64,000 nucleotides of DNA from Mycolicibacterium phlei (lineage in GTDB: Bacteria > Actinomycetota > Actinomycetes > Mycobacteriales > Mycobacteriaceae): positions 1,922,001 through 1,986,000 of the forward strand of contig NZ_CP014475.1 of NCBI RefSeq assembly GCF_001583415.1, written 5' to 3'. Shown here one piece after another: positions 34,154 to 42,471 of this stretch. Numbering within the stretch: the stretch's first letter is position 1; the number at the start of each line of letters is the position of its first letter. The notes below the pieces were generated by a model. That model was not told the DNA's origin. It did not search any database and saw only the letters and a list, made by a program, of their open reading frames with translations. A program made the translations under genes and the position numbers.

Positions 34154-34956
34154 TTGCACTGCCAGTTCGGGGCTCGCTTCTCCATGAAGGCCTTCGGGCC
34201 CTCCTGGGCGTCGGCGGTGCGCACGACGCGTTCCCGGAACGTCTCGGCGAGGATCTCGCCCTCGTGCAGCGGCAGATCCAGCGTCTTGTGGATGGCCAGC
34301 CGGGTACCGCGGACCGCCAGCGGGGCGTTGGAGTTGACGATGTCGGCGATCTCGTGCGCCCGCTCCAGCAGCCGGTCGTGCTCGACGACCTCGCTGATCA
34401 GGCCGAGCTCGTAGGCCCGCTGGGCGCCCATCCGCTCGTGTTTGCCCATCAGCGCCATGCGCAGCGCGATGTTGCGGGGCAGCACCCGGGCCAGCCGCAC
34501 CATCTCCCGGGCGGCCACCAGACCGATGCTGACGTGCGGATCGAAGAACGTGGCCTTGTCCGACGCGATCGCGATGTCACCGGTGGTCAGCCAGTCCAGC
34601 CCGGCGCCGCAACAGATCCCGTTGACCGCCGTGAGCACCGGCTTGGCCATCCGGCGAAACGGCGGGGTGCCCTCCTGCGGGGCCTCCCACTGCTCGTAGG
34701 TGGACAGGTACGGGCGCTCGTAGATCACCCGGCCGTCCTCGGGGATCTCGCCGACGTCGGCGCCGGTGCAGAACGCGCGGCCGGTGCCGGTGACGATGAT
34801 CAGCCAGATGTTGTCGTCGTTCTCGGCCTCGTCGTAGGCGGCGCGCAGCTCGGTGATCATGTGCGGGCTCAGCGCGTTGAGCGCCTGCGGCCGGTTCAGG
34901 GTGATGGTGGCCTTGTGCCCGTCGACCTCGTAGAGGATGTCGTCGTAACTGGACAT
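34150..34956 (-). CDS. Enoyl-CoA hydratase/isomerase family protein, atypical active site
   Basis: A 268-residue crotonase with RAFCTGADVGEI as the first oxyanion loop and GICCGAGLDWLTTGD as the second. The usual first Glu is replaced by Asp in GAGLDW, and the second segment is FFDPHVSIGLV without Glu. It is closely related in these loops to the next gene (33368-34153), suggesting duplication. It is 15 nt after the upstream crotonase, which is more distant. Part of the operon 35790-28906. Confidence 0.87.
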   Translation of the reverse strand: MSSYDDILYEVDGHKATITLNRPQALNALSPHMITELRAAYDEAENDDNIWLIIVTGTGRAFCTGADVGEIPEDGRVIYERPYLSTYEQWEAPQEGTPPFRRMAKPVLTAVNGICCGAGLDWLTTGDIAIASDKATFFDPHVSIGLVAAREMVRLARVLPRNIALRMALMGKHERMGAQRAYELGLISEVVEHDRLLERAHEIADIVNSNAPLAVRGTRLAIHKTLDLPLHEGEILAETFRERVVRTADAQEGPKAFMEKRAPNWQCK

Positions 34957-34971
34957 GGGGGGTTCCTCTCG

Positions 34972-35790
34972 TCAGCGCCCGCGGAACTCCGGCCGGCGTC
35001 TCTCCCGGAACGCCGCCAGGCCCTCTTTGAAGTCGCTTGTCCGGCAGGACAACTCGACGTTGAACAGTTCCTGTGTCATGGAGTCGGCGAGGGTGGCCTG
35101 CTGCCCGTACGCGATGGCCTGCTTGGCCAGCCCGAGGGCCACGGTCGGGCCCGCGGCCAGGCGGGCGACCAGCTCGTCGGCGGTGGTGTCGAGCCGGTCG
35201 GCGGGCACCGCCTGGTGGATCAGGCCCCAGTCCGCGGCGTCGGCGCCGCTGACCTTCTCGCCGAGCAGCAGCATCCGCCTGGCGCGGGCCAACCCGACGA
35301 GCCGGGGGAGAAGCCAGGTAGACCCGGAGTCGGGACTGAACCCGCGCCCGATGAACGGCTCCCAGAACGTCGCGTCGTCGGCGGCGACGGTGAAGTCGGC
35401 GGCCAGCGCCAGGTTGGCGCCGAGCCCGACGGCCCAGCCCCGCACCGTGCACACGACGGGCAGATGCAGGGTGGTGACGAGCTCGACGACGCGGTTCGCG
35501 CCGTGCGGGATGCGCCGCACCAGGTCGCCGGTGCGCGGCCGGCGGTCACCGGAGTTGGCCGCCACCACGTCCGCGCCCGAACAGAAGTCCGGACCGGCGC
35601 TGCGGACGTGCACCGCGCGCAACGAGTCGTCGGTGGCGGCCTCGGTCAGTGCGGTGATGAGCTCGCCGATCATGTGGTAGCTCAACGAGTTCCGCCGGTC
35701 CGGCCGGTCCAGGGTGAGCCGCAGGATCGCGTCGTCGCGCTCGATGCGCACTTCACCACTGTCGGCTTCGGTCACCGTGGAATCCGCCAA
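34972..35790 (-). CDS. Enoyl-CoA hydratase/isomerase family protein
   Basis: A 272-residue crotonase, first gene of the six-gene minus-strand operon. PDFCSGADVVAAN is the first oxyanion loop and GWAVGLGANLALAADFTVA the second. The first Glu position is Asn here. The later segment WEPFIGRGFSPDSGSTWLLPRLVG resembles 2,3-dehydroadipyl or ring-hydrolase type crotonases, in which an Asp in SPDSG can be catalytic. It is transcribed away from the thioesterase/GntR operon at 35878; the shared 87-nt promoter carries a strong palindrome. Confidence 0.87.
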   Translation of the reverse strand: MADSTVTEADSGEVRIERDDAILRLTLDRPDRRNSLSYHMIGELITALTEAATDDSLRAVHVRSAGPDFCSGADVVAANSGDRRPRTGDLVRRIPHGANRVVELVTTLHLPVVCTVRGWAVGLGANLALAADFTVAADDATFWEPFIGRGFSPDSGSTWLLPRLVGLARARRMLLLGEKVSGADAADWGLIHQAVPADRLDTTADELVARLAAGPTVALGLAKQAIAYGQQATLADSMTQELFNVELSCRTSDFKEGLAAFRERRRPEFRGR

Positions 35791-35821
35791 TCCATCGCTT
35801 TACGGTGAGACATACGGTAAT

Positions 35822-35841
35822 GCTATCTTGTACAAGTTAGC
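35822..35841. promoter_or_regulatory. Candidate GntR/TetR operator in divergent promoter
   Basis: GCTA-t-CTTGTACAAG-t-TAGC is a 20-bp palindrome with a single mismatched pair. It lies between divergent operons starting at 35790 and 35878, and the GntR gene at 36525 is in the second operon, so control of both by this protein is likely. Confidence 0.65.
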
Positions 35842-35877
35842 AAGGACACGACATCGGCGTGAGTACGGAGGACAGCG

Positions 35878-36528
35878 ATGGCCCAGCAGAAGCTCAGCTT
35901 CGGCGAGGAGCCGCTGCCCCAGACCGTCGCCGCCGCCGGCGCCCTGCGCAGGCTCACCGGGCTGCTGCTGTCACTGGAGCACGAGCACCCGACCGTCGAC
36001 GCCATGCTCGACCAGATCGCGGTCTGGGAACGCGAACTCGCCGCGGCCGCACCGGCCGACCCGACCCCGCGCATCGGTCCCGACGCCACCGCCGAACAGC
36101 GGGTCTACCTCGACCACGCCTTCGACATCGGCGCCTACAACCCGGCCTTCCCCGAGTACACGTTCGACGAGCTCACCGAGGAGGCCGCGTCGGGACGGGT
36201 CACCTTCCCGGTGGTGTTCGAGGGGCCGCCGGGCCTGGTCAACGGCGGTTTTCTGGCCGTGTTCTTCGACTGCGTGACCCAGCACCAGAGTTGCGCGATC
36301 GGACGCACCGGCAAGACCCGGTCGCTGACCGTCACGTTCCGCCGCCCGACGCCGATCCTGACGGAGTTGCGCTTCGACATCGCCCGTGTCGAGAGCGACG
36401 GCAGGGTGACGTCGACGGCGCGCCTGCTGCTCGGCGACGAGGTGCTGTGCACCGGCGAATTCCACACCGCCGCATCATCGCCGGACAAGCTGTCGGTGTT
36501 CGCGTTCGGGAAACGCCGCCCCCGATGA
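35878..36528 (+). CDS. Hotdog-fold thioesterase-like protein (PaaI/4HBT group)
   Basis: A 216-residue protein: an N-terminal helical extension (about 1-75), then a hotdog domain with PPGLVNGGFLAVFFDCVTQHQ (about 117-137), the N-G-G...D pattern of PaaI-type acyl-CoA thioesterases, and strands LTVTFRRPTPI and VTSTARLLLGDEVLCTG. It would hydrolyse acyl- or aryl-CoA thioesters to spare CoA when intermediates build up. First gene of the operon 35878-38168; its stop overlaps the GntR start by 4 nt (ATGA). Start ATG chosen 36 nt after the palindrome. Confidence 0.8.
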   Translation: MAQQKLSFGEEPLPQTVAAAGALRRLTGLLLSLEHEHPTVDAMLDQIAVWERELAAAAPADPTPRIGPDATAEQRVYLDHAFDIGAYNPAFPEYTFDELTEEAASGRVTFPVVFEGPPGLVNGGFLAVFFDCVTQHQSCAIGRTGKTRSLTVTFRRPTPILTELRFDIARVESDGRVTSTARLLLGDEVLCTGEFHTAASSPDKLSVFAFGKRRPR

Positions 36529-37292
36529 CCCAGCGGATCCGTCAACCCCGGGTGGCTGAGATCGTCGCCGCCCGGATCCGCGACGACATCCTGTCCGGCC
36601 GGCTCAAAGAGGGGGACGTGCTGCCCTCCCAGGACGGCCTGCTCGCCGAATTCGCGGTCAGCCCACCGGCGTTGCGGGAGGCGATTCACCTGCTCGAGAC
36701 CGACGGGCTGATCTCGGTGCGGCGCGGCAACGTGGGCGGTGCGGTGGTGCGCCAGCCGTCGGCCGAACGCACCGCGCACATGATCAGCATGGTGCTGCAG
36801 GCCCGCTCGGCCACCCCGGCCGACGTCAGCGGCGCGTTGTTGCGCCTGGAACCGATCTGTGCGGGCATGTGTGCGGCCCGCGAGGACCGGGCGACCGAGG
36901 TGGTGCCGTACCTGGAACGTGAGATCGAGCGCCAGACGGCGGATCTGGGCGACCCGACGCGGTACGTACCCAACGCCCGCCGCTTCCACGAGACCGTCGT
37001 GTCCCGGTGCGGCAACGAGCCGATGATCCTGCTCATCGGGTCGCTGGAACTGATCTGGTCGGCGCACGAGTCCGCGGTCTGGGCCGACGAATCCAGCCCC
37101 GACCCGATGAACGACAAGACGATGCGGGCCGCGCTGCGCGACCACCAGCGTCTGCTCGACGCCATCCGTGACGGCAACGAGGCCCGTGCGGTGCGACTGG
37201 CCACCGACCACCTCGCCGCCGCGCGGCGCAACACGCTCGCCGTCGGCGCCGACAAGACGATCCAGGCCAAGCTCATCACCAACGCCCAGTGA
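36525..37292 (+). CDS. GntR-family (FadR/FCD) transcriptional regulator
   Basis: A 255-residue regulator. The winged helix (about 8-75) contains LPSQDGLLAEFAVSPPALREAIHLLETDGLI; the C-terminal FCD domain (about 90-245) has RFHETVVSRCGN and DHQRLLDAIRDGNE. It resembles regulators of fatty-acid or aromatic-acid pathways. It is translationally coupled to the thioesterase and 6 nt before a crotonase gene. The palindrome at 35822-35841 is its most likely target, giving control over the opposite-strand CoA ligase/crotonase operon as well. Confidence 0.88.
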   Translation: MTQRIRQPRVAEIVAARIRDDILSGRLKEGDVLPSQDGLLAEFAVSPPALREAIHLLETDGLISVRRGNVGGAVVRQPSAERTAHMISMVLQARSATPADVSGALLRLEPICAGMCAAREDRATEVVPYLEREIERQTADLGDPTRYVPNARRFHETVVSRCGNEPMILLIGSLELIWSAHESAVWADESSPDPMNDKTMRAALRDHQRLLDAIRDGNEARAVRLATDHLAAARRNTLAVGADKTIQAKLITNAQ

Positions 37293-37298
37293 GGACCC

Positions 37299-38168
37299 AT
37301 GACCACCGATGACCGCGTGCTGTTCGACGTCGACCGCGACAAGCGAATCGCGACCATCACGCTGAACAACCCCAGACAGCGCAACTCCTACGACGCGGCG
37401 ATGCGCGAGACCCTCGGCCGCTACCTCGACCAGGTGGCCGAGGACGACGACATCACCGTGGTGCTGCTGCGCGGTGCCGAGGGCGTGTTCTCCACGGGCG
37501 CGGACATGAACAACGCCTACGCCTGGTACGGCGACAAGGACTCGCCGCAGGCCAAGCGGCGGCCGAGTCAGCGGCGCCGACTCACGGTGGACCGCAAGTC
37601 ATTCGGCTTCTACCACAACTTCATGGGCTTCCCGAAGGTCACGGTGGGGGAGATCAGCGGGTACGCGCTCGGCGGCGGTTTCGAGATGGCGCTGATGACC
37701 GACATCTCCGTCATCGCCCGCGACACCAAGATCGGCATGCCCGCGACCCGCTTCCTGGGGCCTGCGCTGGGCAGCCTGCACATGTTCTTCCACCGGCTGG
37801 GGCCGGTGCTGGCGCGGCGGCTGCTGCTCACCGGCGACATCATCGAGGCGGGCACCGTCGAGCACCTCGGCGTGTTCACCGAGACCGTCGCACCCGAGAA
37901 GGTGACCGCCCGCGCCCGGTACTGGGCCGAGAAGGCGGCGAAGATGCCCGCCGACGGCGTCGTGATCGCCAAGGAGGCCTTCCGGCTGGTCGAGCAGAGC
38001 CAGGCCTACCAGGGCGAGGAGGTGGCCAGCTACCTGTTCCACGCGTTCGGCACCAACCTGCAGTTCGCCGAGGGTGAGTTCAACTTCGTCAAGACCCGCG
38101 CCCGGCACGGCACCAAGGAGGCGTTCCGGCTGCGTGACGAGCACTTTCACGTCCCGGAACCGGAGTAG
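37299..38168 (+). CDS. Enoyl-CoA hydratase/isomerase family protein
   Basis: A 289-residue crotonase. GVFSTGADMNNAYAWYG and GYALGGGFEMALMTDISVI are the two oxyanion-hole segments. Unlike the neighbours it keeps the Gly-Gly-x-Glu wording (GGGFEMAL), with the first Glu in place, while the second segment (GMPATRFLGP) lacks the Glu of hydratases. This pattern suits an isomerase or a hydratase acting on an unusual substrate. Last gene of the thioesterase-GntR-crotonase operon, 65 nt before a thiolase gene. Confidence 0.88.
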   Translation: MTTDDRVLFDVDRDKRIATITLNNPRQRNSYDAAMRETLGRYLDQVAEDDDITVVLLRGAEGVFSTGADMNNAYAWYGDKDSPQAKRRPSQRRRLTVDRKSFGFYHNFMGFPKVTVGEISGYALGGGFEMALMTDISVIARDTKIGMPATRFLGPALGSLHMFFHRLGPVLARRLLLTGDIIEAGTVEHLGVFTETVAPEKVTARARYWAEKAAKMPADGVVIAKEAFRLVEQSQAYQGEEVASYLFHAFGTNLQFAEGEFNFVKTRARHGTKEAFRLRDEHFHVPEPE

Positions 38169-38233
38169 TGCCTAGCGCTACATACTCTGCTACTTTTGTA
38201 ACGTCGTAAACAACGAAACCCGAGGTGGAGAAC

Positions 38234-39409
38234 ATGCCCACACCTGTCATCGTCGGTGCTGCCAGGACCGCCATCGGCCGTTCCTTCAAGGGGACGCTGG
38301 TCAACACTCCACCCGAGGAGCTGATCACCGCGGTGCTGCCGGAGGTGATCCGGCGCTCGAAGATCGACCCGGCCGACATCGACGACCTGATCTTCGCCGA
38401 ATCCCATTACGGCGGCGGTGATCTGGCCCGCTACGCGGCCGACCACGCCGGCCTGCAGCACGTGCCGGGCCAGTCGGTCAACCGGCACTGCGCGGGCAGC
38501 CTGACCGCCATCGGCAACGCCGCGGCGCAGATTGGCTCCGGGATGGAGCGGGTGCTGATCGCCGGCGGTGTGCAGTCGCTGTCGATGACCCCGCTGGTGA
38601 ACTGGCGCATCCCCGGCCCCGAGCTCAAGTTCGAGGAGAAGTGGATGCCGCCGACGCACGTCGAGACCCCCGACGCGCCGACCCGCGACATGTCGATCAC
38701 CGTGGGCTGGAACACCGCACAGACCGTCGGCATCACCCGTGAGGAGATGGACGCCTGGGCGGCCCGGTCGCACCAGCGCGCCATCGCCGCGATCGACGCG
38801 GGCAAGTTCGTCGACGAGATCGTGCCGCTGAAGGTGCAGCAGTTCGACGGCTCGGTGATCGAGTTCAGCGTCGACGAGCATCCGCGCCGCGACACCACCG
38901 CCGAGAAGCTGGCCCAGCTCAAGCCGCTGCACCCGGAGATCGAGGGCTTCTCGATCACCGCCGGCAACAGCAGCGGCACCAACGACGCGGCGGCCGCGGT
39001 CGCGCTCGTCGACGCCGACTACGCCGAGGCCAACAACCTCACCAGGATGGCGACCGTGAAGGCCTGGGCCGCAGCCGGTGTGCCGCCGCGCGACTGCGGG
39101 CTCGGTGCGGTCAAGTCGATCGCTAAGGTGCTCGACCGGGCCAACCTCAAGCCGTCGGATGTGACGCTGTGGGAGATCAACGAGGCGTTCGCCTCGGTGC
39201 CCATCGCCGCGGTGCGCGAGTTCGGGCTCGACGAGGAACTGGTGAACTTCTCCGGCAGCGGGTGCAGCCTCGGCCATCCGATCGCGGCCTCGGGCGCGCG
39301 GATGGTGACCACGCTGGTCTACGAACTGCAGCGGCGCGGCGGCGGCATCGGCGTGGCCGCGATGTGCGCGGGCGGCGGCCAGGGCGGCGCCGTCGTCGTT
39401 GAGGTCTGA
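38234..39409 (+). CDS. Thiolase (acetyl-CoA C-acyltransferase)
   Basis: A 391-residue thiolase with a complete active site: C86 in VNRHCAGSLTA, NEAFASVP, His in SLGHPIAASGARM and Cys in AMCAGGGQGG. It is a degradative-type thiolase for the acyl-CoA products of this cluster. GAGGTGGAGAAC precedes ATG 38234, which I prefer to the GTG at 38225. A 65-nt gap separates it from the crotonase; the gap is AT-richer and may hold its own promoter. A hairpin at 39452-39482 follows it. Confidence 0.92.
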   Translation: MPTPVIVGAARTAIGRSFKGTLVNTPPEELITAVLPEVIRRSKIDPADIDDLIFAESHYGGGDLARYAADHAGLQHVPGQSVNRHCAGSLTAIGNAAAQIGSGMERVLIAGGVQSLSMTPLVNWRIPGPELKFEEKWMPPTHVETPDAPTRDMSITVGWNTAQTVGITREEMDAWAARSHQRAIAAIDAGKFVDEIVPLKVQQFDGSVIEFSVDEHPRRDTTAEKLAQLKPLHPEIEGFSITAGNSSGTNDAAAAVALVDADYAEANNLTRMATVKAWAAAGVPPRDCGLGAVKSIAKVLDRANLKPSDVTLWEINEAFASVPIAAVREFGLDEELVNFSGSGCSLGHPIAASGARMVTTLVYELQRRGGGIGVAAMCAGGGQGGAVVVEV

Positions 39410-39451
39410 GCTGCCCAGTCTGAGTTGCCTGGGCCTCGCAGCGGCTTCGGG

Positions 39452-39482
39452 GCGCTACCGGTCGGTCAGCGATCGGTAGCGC
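39452..39482. terminator. Hairpin between convergent genes
   Basis: GCGCTACCG (39452-39460) pairs perfectly with CGGTAGCGC (39474-39482) across a 13-nt loop, between the thiolase stop and the 3' end of the broken TetR gene. No T-run is present; mycobacterial terminators often lack one. Confidence 0.6.
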
Positions 39483-39488
39483 GCCGGG

Positions 39489-40240
39489 TCAGCGCTTGCG
39501 GGTCTTCTTGGCGGACTTGTTCTCGGCGTTGTCCTCGATGAGGCGCTCCGCCCGCTCGAGGATGCACTCCAGGCCGAACTCGAAGTTGCGGTCGTCGGCG
39601 GCGCCGATGTGATGGCCCTTCTCGCTGACCATCGCGAGCAGCGGGGTGCTCTCGGCGTCGACGCTCATGGTGTCGTCGAGATCGCTGGGCCCCTCGCCGG
39701 CCGCGCGGTTCTTCTCCCGCAGCCGGTGCAGCACCACCGAGCCGCGGACGTGCACCGACACCGCGGAGTAGGTGTCGAAGGCGTCCTCGGGGACAGGCCC
39801 GCCTCGACCAGGCTGGCGATCGCCTTCTCCACCTCCTGCACCCCGACCTTGGCGGTGCGCGGGCTCAGTGCCGACCGGATGAGGATCAGGTCGCACAGAA
39901 TCGGGTTGCCGATGAACGTCTTTCGCATGGTGCGCGCATGGTTGCGCAGCGTCTCGCGCCAGTCCTTGGCCTCCACGTAGGGCGTCTCGAAGACGTACTG
40001 GCGCAGGGCGCGGTCGGTCATCGCGTTGAGCAGGTCGTCCTTCTTGCGGAAGTACCAGTAGATGCTGGTGACGCCGACGCCGAGGTGCTTGCCGAGCAGC
40101 GGCATGGACAGGTTGTCGATGCCCACCTGCTCGGCGAGCTCGAACGCGCCCTTGATGATGTCGTCGGGGTTGATGGATCCGCGCTCGCGCCGTTGACGCT
40201 TCTCGGCGGTCGCCTGCCTTGCCACGAAGGGCACCTCCAT
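39489..40240 (-). pseudogene. TetR regulator broken by a one-base deletion
   Basis: Read from ATG 40240, the N-terminal part is a good TetR domain (LGKHLGVGVTSIYWYFRKKDDLLNAMTDRAL) and continues to VEAGLSP, then goes out of frame and ends at a different stop. The other frame resumes at EDAFDTYSAVSVHVRGSVVLHRLREK and runs to 39489. The intact paralogue at 59863-60498 aligns across the break, which is at the four-C run 39789-39792 (gene strand). One base is missing. It is either a real lost repressor, which would leave the adjacent genes derepressed, or an error in the sequence. Confidence 0.85.
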
Positions 40241-40471
40241 CGCGATAAGCCGCGCACGCGACTTCCCGCGCACGGCGTCAGTGGGACTGAATCTACCGGC
40301 AGCCGCCTGTGATCTGCGTCTTTGCAGGTGTGTCGCGGCCCCTGTCGCTACCGTCAACGATACCGGGGGGCCTTCCGCGCTCCGGTTACCCGGGTCGTCT
40401 CAGCCGAATCCCTCCTTTACCGTAAGTCCAATAGTAAGCTTTTCCACGCATTCGGTGGGTGAAAGGCTCAG

Positions 40472-41269
40472 ATGGATCTCGGACTGAAGAACGCCGCTGC
40501 CGTCGTCGTCGGTGGCGGCCGCGGAATGGGTTTCGCCTCGGCGCGCTGCCTGGCCGAGGACGGCGCGCGGGTGGCCGTCGTCGGCCGCACGCCCGATGTG
40601 CTCGACGAGGCGGCGATGGCGCTGACGGAGATCGGCAGCCCCGATGCCGTCGGCCTGGCCGCCGACATCACCGACGCCGACCAGGTGCAGCGCGTGTTCG
40701 ACGAGATCGGGGCGCGCTGGGGCGGGCAACTGAACATCCTCGTCAACGCGGTGGGTCCGGAGGCCGTCGGGACCTTCGAGCAATTGACCGACGAACAGTG
40801 GCGGCACGCGTTCGACGGCGGCGTGATGGGCATGGTGCACTGTGTCCGCTCGGCGCTGCCGCTGCTGCGCGCCGCGGAGTGGGCGCGCATCGTGAACTTC
40901 TCCGCACACTCCACCCAGCGCCAGAGCGTGATCCTGCCCGCGTACACCGCGGCCAAGGCGGCGGTGACCAGCGTGTCGAAGAACCTGTCGCTGCTGCTGG
41001 CCAAGGACGAGATCATGGTCAACGTCGTCTCGCCGGGCAGCATCGCCTCCGAGGCGCTGATCGGCTGGGCCGAGTCGGTGGGCGTCGACGGCACCGACCC
41101 GTACGCGCTGATGTCGGCGATCGACGAGCACTTCGGTCACCCCGCCCACCTGCCGCGCGCCGGGCTGCCCGAGGAGATCGGGCCTGTGGTGGCGTTTCTC
41201 GCGTCCCGGCGCAACTCGTACATGACCGGGGCCAACATCAACGTCGACGGCGGCAGCGACTTCACCTAG
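40472..41269 (+). CDS. Short-chain dehydrogenase/reductase
   Basis: A 265-residue SDR with a slightly altered Gly motif (VVGGGRGMGFASAR instead of TG...) and an active site FSAHSTQRQSVILPAYTAAKAA with Ser, Tyr and Lys in place; the C-terminus (MTGANINVDGGS) is typical. It oxidises a hydroxyl or reduces a carbonyl of a pathway intermediate. It is divergent from the broken TetR gene and 17 nt before a DapA-like aldolase, with which it forms a unit. Confidence 0.88.
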   Translation: MDLGLKNAAAVVVGGGRGMGFASARCLAEDGARVAVVGRTPDVLDEAAMALTEIGSPDAVGLAADITDADQVQRVFDEIGARWGGQLNILVNAVGPEAVGTFEQLTDEQWRHAFDGGVMGMVHCVRSALPLLRAAEWARIVNFSAHSTQRQSVILPAYTAAKAAVTSVSKNLSLLLAKDEIMVNVVSPGSIASEALIGWAESVGVDGTDPYALMSAIDEHFGHPAHLPRAGLPEEIGPVVAFLASRRNSYMTGANINVDGGSDFT

Positions 41270-41286
41270 ACGGTCGGGAGGTCACC

Positions 41287-42291
41287 GTGGCAACGGCGCA
41301 GGAAGCCAGGGAATGGGCCCGCGAACACCTGCGGGGGATCGGCGACTCGCTCTACACCCCATTCTGCGGACCCGACGGCGACGACATCGACTGGGACGCC
41401 TACCGGACGCTGGTGCGCTACTGCGTCGGTGAGCTCAACCACCCGCTGCTGTGGTGCACCAGCGGGGTCGGCGAGTTCTGGGCGCTGACGATGGAGGAGC
41501 GAAAACGCCTGCTGGAGGTGGCGATCGAGGAGGGCCGCGCCGCCAACCCCGATGTCGTGGTGCAGGCGTGCACCGCGGCGACGTCGGCCAAGGACTGCCT
41601 GGAGCTGACCCGGCACGCCCAGGAGGTGGGCGCCGACATCGTCTACATCCAGACCCCGATGATGGAGGCGCACGGCGGTGCCGGCGTGCTGCGCTTCTTC
41701 CGCTACATCGCTGAGCGCACCGACATCGCGCTCGGCATGTTCAACTCGCCGTCCTCGGGGTACGTGCTCACACCGGCCGAGAGCGCGCGGATCTACGAGG
41801 AGATCCCCGCGGTGTGCGCGACGAAGGAGGGTGCGTTCCGGCCGGCGGCGAGCCGCCGTCTGCACGATCTGGCGCCCGGGCTGCTGGTGTGGGAGTGCGA
41901 CAGGACGGTCTACCGCGCCGGGTGGCTGCGCGACGGAATCGTCTGTCCCGCACAGCTCGGCACCGCCGGGTATCTGATGGAGACCCCGCAGCGCCGCGTG
42001 TTCACCGAGTGGTGGGAACTGATCGCCGCCGACCGGCTGATCGAGGCGATGGACCACGCGCGGGAGTCCCGGCTCGACGTGTTCGACCTGGAGGTGGGTC
42101 CGTGGTTCACCTGCTACCCGGGCCGGGCGGACTACTTCACGCACTGGGGCAGTGCGTTCAAGTACGCGGCGTCGGTGCTGGGGCTGCCGGTCGGGTCATA
42201 CCCGCACTCGCGCCCGCCGCAGGTGGAACTGCCCGCCGAGGGCAGGGCCCAGATCGAGGCCGCCTACAAGCGGTTCGGGCTCATCGACTGA
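41287..42291 (+). CDS. DapA/NanA-family pyruvate-type aldolase
   Basis: A 334-residue TIM-barrel protein of the dihydrodipicolinate synthase / N-acetylneuraminate lyase family. The Schiff-base Lys is K180 in VCATKEGAF, and TSGVGEFWALTMEER resembles the substrate-carboxylate loop; NSPSSGYVLTP follows before it. The members outside lysine synthesis include hydratase-aldolases that cut the side chain of aromatic ring-cleavage products. GTG 41287 follows GGGAGG with good spacing. It is co-transcribed with the SDR; a C-C cleaving step next to an SDR fits ring or side-chain degradation. Confidence 0.85.
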   Translation: MATAQEAREWAREHLRGIGDSLYTPFCGPDGDDIDWDAYRTLVRYCVGELNHPLLWCTSGVGEFWALTMEERKRLLEVAIEEGRAANPDVVVQACTAATSAKDCLELTRHAQEVGADIVYIQTPMMEAHGGAGVLRFFRYIAERTDIALGMFNSPSSGYVLTPAESARIYEEIPAVCATKEGAFRPAASRRLHDLAPGLLVWECDRTVYRAGWLRDGIVCPAQLGTAGYLMETPQRRVFTEWWELIAADRLIEAMDHARESRLDVFDLEVGPWFTCYPGRADYFTHWGSAFKYAASVLGLPVGSYPHSRPPQVELPAEGRAQIEAAYKRFGLID

Positions 42292-42471
42292 GCGCGTGCG
42301 GCGCGCGCGCAGTCCACGCCAAACACCCACGTCAGCGGCGGTGGCTGTGCGACATTGGACGGGCGGTCCAGCCGATCCGCCGACCTGCTCGCAGAGCTTG
42401 CGGAAACCGCTACCGATAGGTGTACAGTATGAGCATTCACACGCCTCGGACTGCCGGAGGAGGACTGCCGG

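Noticed and set aside
35859..37292. A 477-codon frame that would fuse a basic N-terminal region to the GntR regulator
   Set aside because: The first 220 residues are an out-of-frame reading of the thioesterase gene; ATGA at 36525 is the real GntR start.
42398..42428. SigA-type promoter TTGCGG-N19-TACAGT before the operon at 42472
   Set aside because: Spacer of 19 is long and the elements are weak; mentioned in the gene entry only, not listed as a feature.
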